A DNA stretch of 10,061 nt, taken from positions 1 to 10,061 of the forward strand of contig CANBSV010000098.1 of assembly GCA_947372225.1 (NCBI GenBank), in the 5' to 3' direction. Of the stretch, positions 6,273 to 10,061 are shown piece after piece. Made by a program: the position numbers and the translations under genes. The notes below the pieces were generated by a model. It saw only the letters and a list, made by a program, of their open reading frames with translations, searched no databases and was not told where the DNA came from. Numbering within the stretch: the first letter of the stretch is position 1; the number at the start of each line of letters is the position of its first letter. This DNA comes from Burkholderiales bacterium (lineage in GTDB: Bacteria; Pseudomonadota; Gammaproteobacteria; Burkholderiales; Burkholderiaceae_C).

Positions 6273-6277
6273 AGGGG
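6273..6277 (+). promoter_or_regulatory. Ribosome binding site deciding the aceE start
   Basis: AGGGG stands 6 nt before the ATG at 6284. The alternative in-frame TTG at 6248 would add 12 residues (MGHQSNSPQGFA) but has no comparable site and falls in the candidate promoter. Confidence 0.75.
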
Positions 6278-6283
6278 TTTGCC

Positions 6284-9001
<2,718 letters not shown>

Positions 9002-9007
9002 TCAGGC

Positions 9008-9014
9008 AAGAGGA
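9008..9014 (+). promoter_or_regulatory. Ribosome binding site of aceF
   Basis: AAGAGGA lies 7 nt before the ATG at 9022, within the 20-bp gap after the aceE stop. No terminator or promoter fits in the gap, so aceE and aceF are translated from one message. Confidence 0.75.
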
Positions 9015-9021
9015 AACAGAC

Positions 9022-10061
9022 ATGGCCACGGTGGAAGTGAAGGTTCCGGACATCGGCGACTTCGAGTCGGTCGATGTCATCGAGCTGCTGGTGCAAGTGG
9101 GCGACACCGTGAAGGTGGAGCAAAGCCTGATCACGGTGGAAAGCGACAAGGCGTCGATGGAGATCCCGTCGTCACATGCCGGCGTCATCAAGGAGATGAA
9201 GGTCAAGCTCGGCGACAAGGTGGCCGAGGGGTCGCTGCTGCTGGTGCTGGAAACGACGGGTGCGCCTGCTGCCGTTGCCGCGCCTGTCGCGCCGGCACAG
9301 CCGCCAGCGGCTCCTGCGCAGCCAGCCGCTGTGGCGCCGGCAGCCGCAGCGGCCAGCGCACCGGCGGTTGCTGTGGCAAGCGTTGCCGAGCCGGCGCCCG
9401 CCGTGCCAGCGGCCGCCCAACCCGCGCATGAGCCGGCCGCACCCAAGCCCGCCCTGCCGCATGCCTCGCCAGCGATTCGCAAGATCGCCCGCGAACTCGG
9501 CGTCCCGCTCGCCGAAGTCGCTGGCAGCGGACCCAAGGGCCGAATTACCCAGCAAGACCTGCATGGATTTGTTGCCCGCGTGATGGCCGGCAGCGTGACT
9601 ACAAAGGCCGCTGCCGCGGCAGCCCCGGCGTCTGGCGGCGCCATGCCAGGCCTGTTGCCGTGGCCGCAGGTGGACTTCGCCAAGTTCGGTCCGGTCGAAC
9701 GCCGCGATCTGTCGCGCATCCAGAAGATCAGCGGAGCCAATTTGCACCGCAACTGGGTGGTGATTCCGCACGTCACCAACCACGAAGACGCCGACATCAC
9801 CGAGCTCGAGGCGTTCCGGGTGCAGCTCAACCGCGAGAACGAAAAAGCCGGCATCAAGGTCACGATGCTGGCCTTCCTGATCAAGGCCTGCGTGGCCGCG
9901 CTCAAGCAGTTTCCGAACTTCAATGCCTCGCTTGAGGGCGAGCAGCTGGTGCTCAAGCAGTACTTCCACATCGGCTTTGCCGCCGACACGCCGCACGGCC
10001 TGATGGTGCCGGTGATCAAGGACGCCGACCGCAAGGGCATCTTGCAGATCTCGCAGGAGAT
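9022..10061 (+). CDS. aceF: Pyruvate dehydrogenase E2, dihydrolipoamide acetyltransferase (partial, runs off the right edge)
   Basis: The frame is open from the ATG at 9022 to the window edge (346 codons). E2 accepts the acetyl group from E1 on a swinging lipoyl arm and passes it to coenzyme A, and it forms the structural core of the complex. Residues 2-75 form one lipoyl domain with the modified lysine K43 in ESDKASME. An Ala/Pro-rich flexible linker follows (about 76-147). The peripheral subunit-binding domain lies at about 148-185 (ASPAIRKIARELGVPLAEV, then GSGPKGRITQQDL). After a second short linker the catalytic acetyltransferase domain begins near 218 (FGPVERRDLSRIQKISGANL, then VVIPHVTNHEDADIT). 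The catalytic DHRxxxG histidine motif would lie beyond the edge, so catalytic competence cannot be judged. Only one lipoyl domain is present, compared with three in E. coli AceF. The domain order and position after aceE make this E2 of pyruvate dehydrogenase rather than of the 2-oxoglutarate or branched-chain complexes. Confidence 0.96.
   Translation, partial: MATVEVKVPDIGDFESVDVIELLVQVGDTVKVEQSLITVESDKASMEIPSSHAGVIKEMKVKLGDKVAEGSLLLVLETTGAPAAVAAPVAPAQPPAAPAQPAAVAPAAAAASAPAVAVASVAEPAPAVPAAAQPAHEPAAPKPALPHASPAIRKIARELGVPLAEVAGSGPKGRITQQDLHGFVARVMAGSVTTKAAAAAAPASGGAMPGLLPWPQVDFAKFGPVERRDLSRIQKISGANLHRNWVVIPHVTNHEDADITELEAFRVQLNRENEKAGIKVTMLAFLIKACVAALKQFPNFNASLEGEQLVLKQYFHIGFAADTPHGLMVPVIKDADRKGILQISQE

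Noticed and set aside
9247..9470. Tandem-repeat-like GC-rich DNA that could be read as a separate repeat element.
   Set aside because: It encodes the Ala/Pro linker of E2 in frame, so the repetitiveness is explained by the protein.

Overview
The window is high-GC, gene-dense bacterial chromosomal DNA. The homodimeric-type pyruvate dehydrogenase E1 (aceE), a PrlC-type M3 oligopeptidase, a small DUF4124/thioredoxin-fold secreted protein and the codon usage together suggest a betaproteobacterium, most likely Burkholderiales (Comamonadaceae-like). That placement is an inference from gene content; no rRNA or other phylogenetic marker is present. I see no tRNA, rRNA, CRISPR array, insertion sequence, attachment site or origin.

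Layout. The left edge (2-157, +) holds the last 51 codons of what looks like a major-facilitator-type transporter. It meets a leftward block tail to tail with an 11-bp overlap. Read in its own direction, the leftward block runs as follows: a membrane sensor histidine kinase (6127 to 3593), its FixJ/NarL-type response regulator (3596 to 2973, overlapping the kinase by ATGA), a strong hairpin terminator (2921-2950), oligopeptidase A prlC (2899 to 854), and a secreted DUF4124/glutaredoxin-like protein (818 to 147). Rightward from the divergent intergenic region (6128-6283) come aceE (6284-9001) and, 20 bp later, aceF (9022 to beyond the right edge).

How the genes may work together. aceE and aceF encode the E1 and E2 subunits of the pyruvate dehydrogenase complex, which links glycolysis to the TCA cycle. 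Back to back with them is a complete two-component system: a kinase with a periplasmic sensor region and two cytoplasmic PAS-like domains, and a DNA-binding regulator. The shared 156-bp region carries overlapping candidate promoters, a direct repeat (TGAAATTG twice, exactly 20 bp apart) and a gapped inverted repeat. The most interesting hypothesis is that this kinase/regulator pair controls entry of carbon into the TCA cycle. It rests on gene order and motif geometry only. prlC and the DUF4124 protein form a separate pair of genes, with housekeeping peptide turnover and a probable periplasmic thiol or redox role.

All of the genes belong to recognisable families. I found no convincing evidence of a wholly new system. 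The points worth checking are regulatory: the divergent control region, the terminator wedged immediately upstream of prlC, and the kinase leader with a short upstream reading frame and no visible ribosome binding site.
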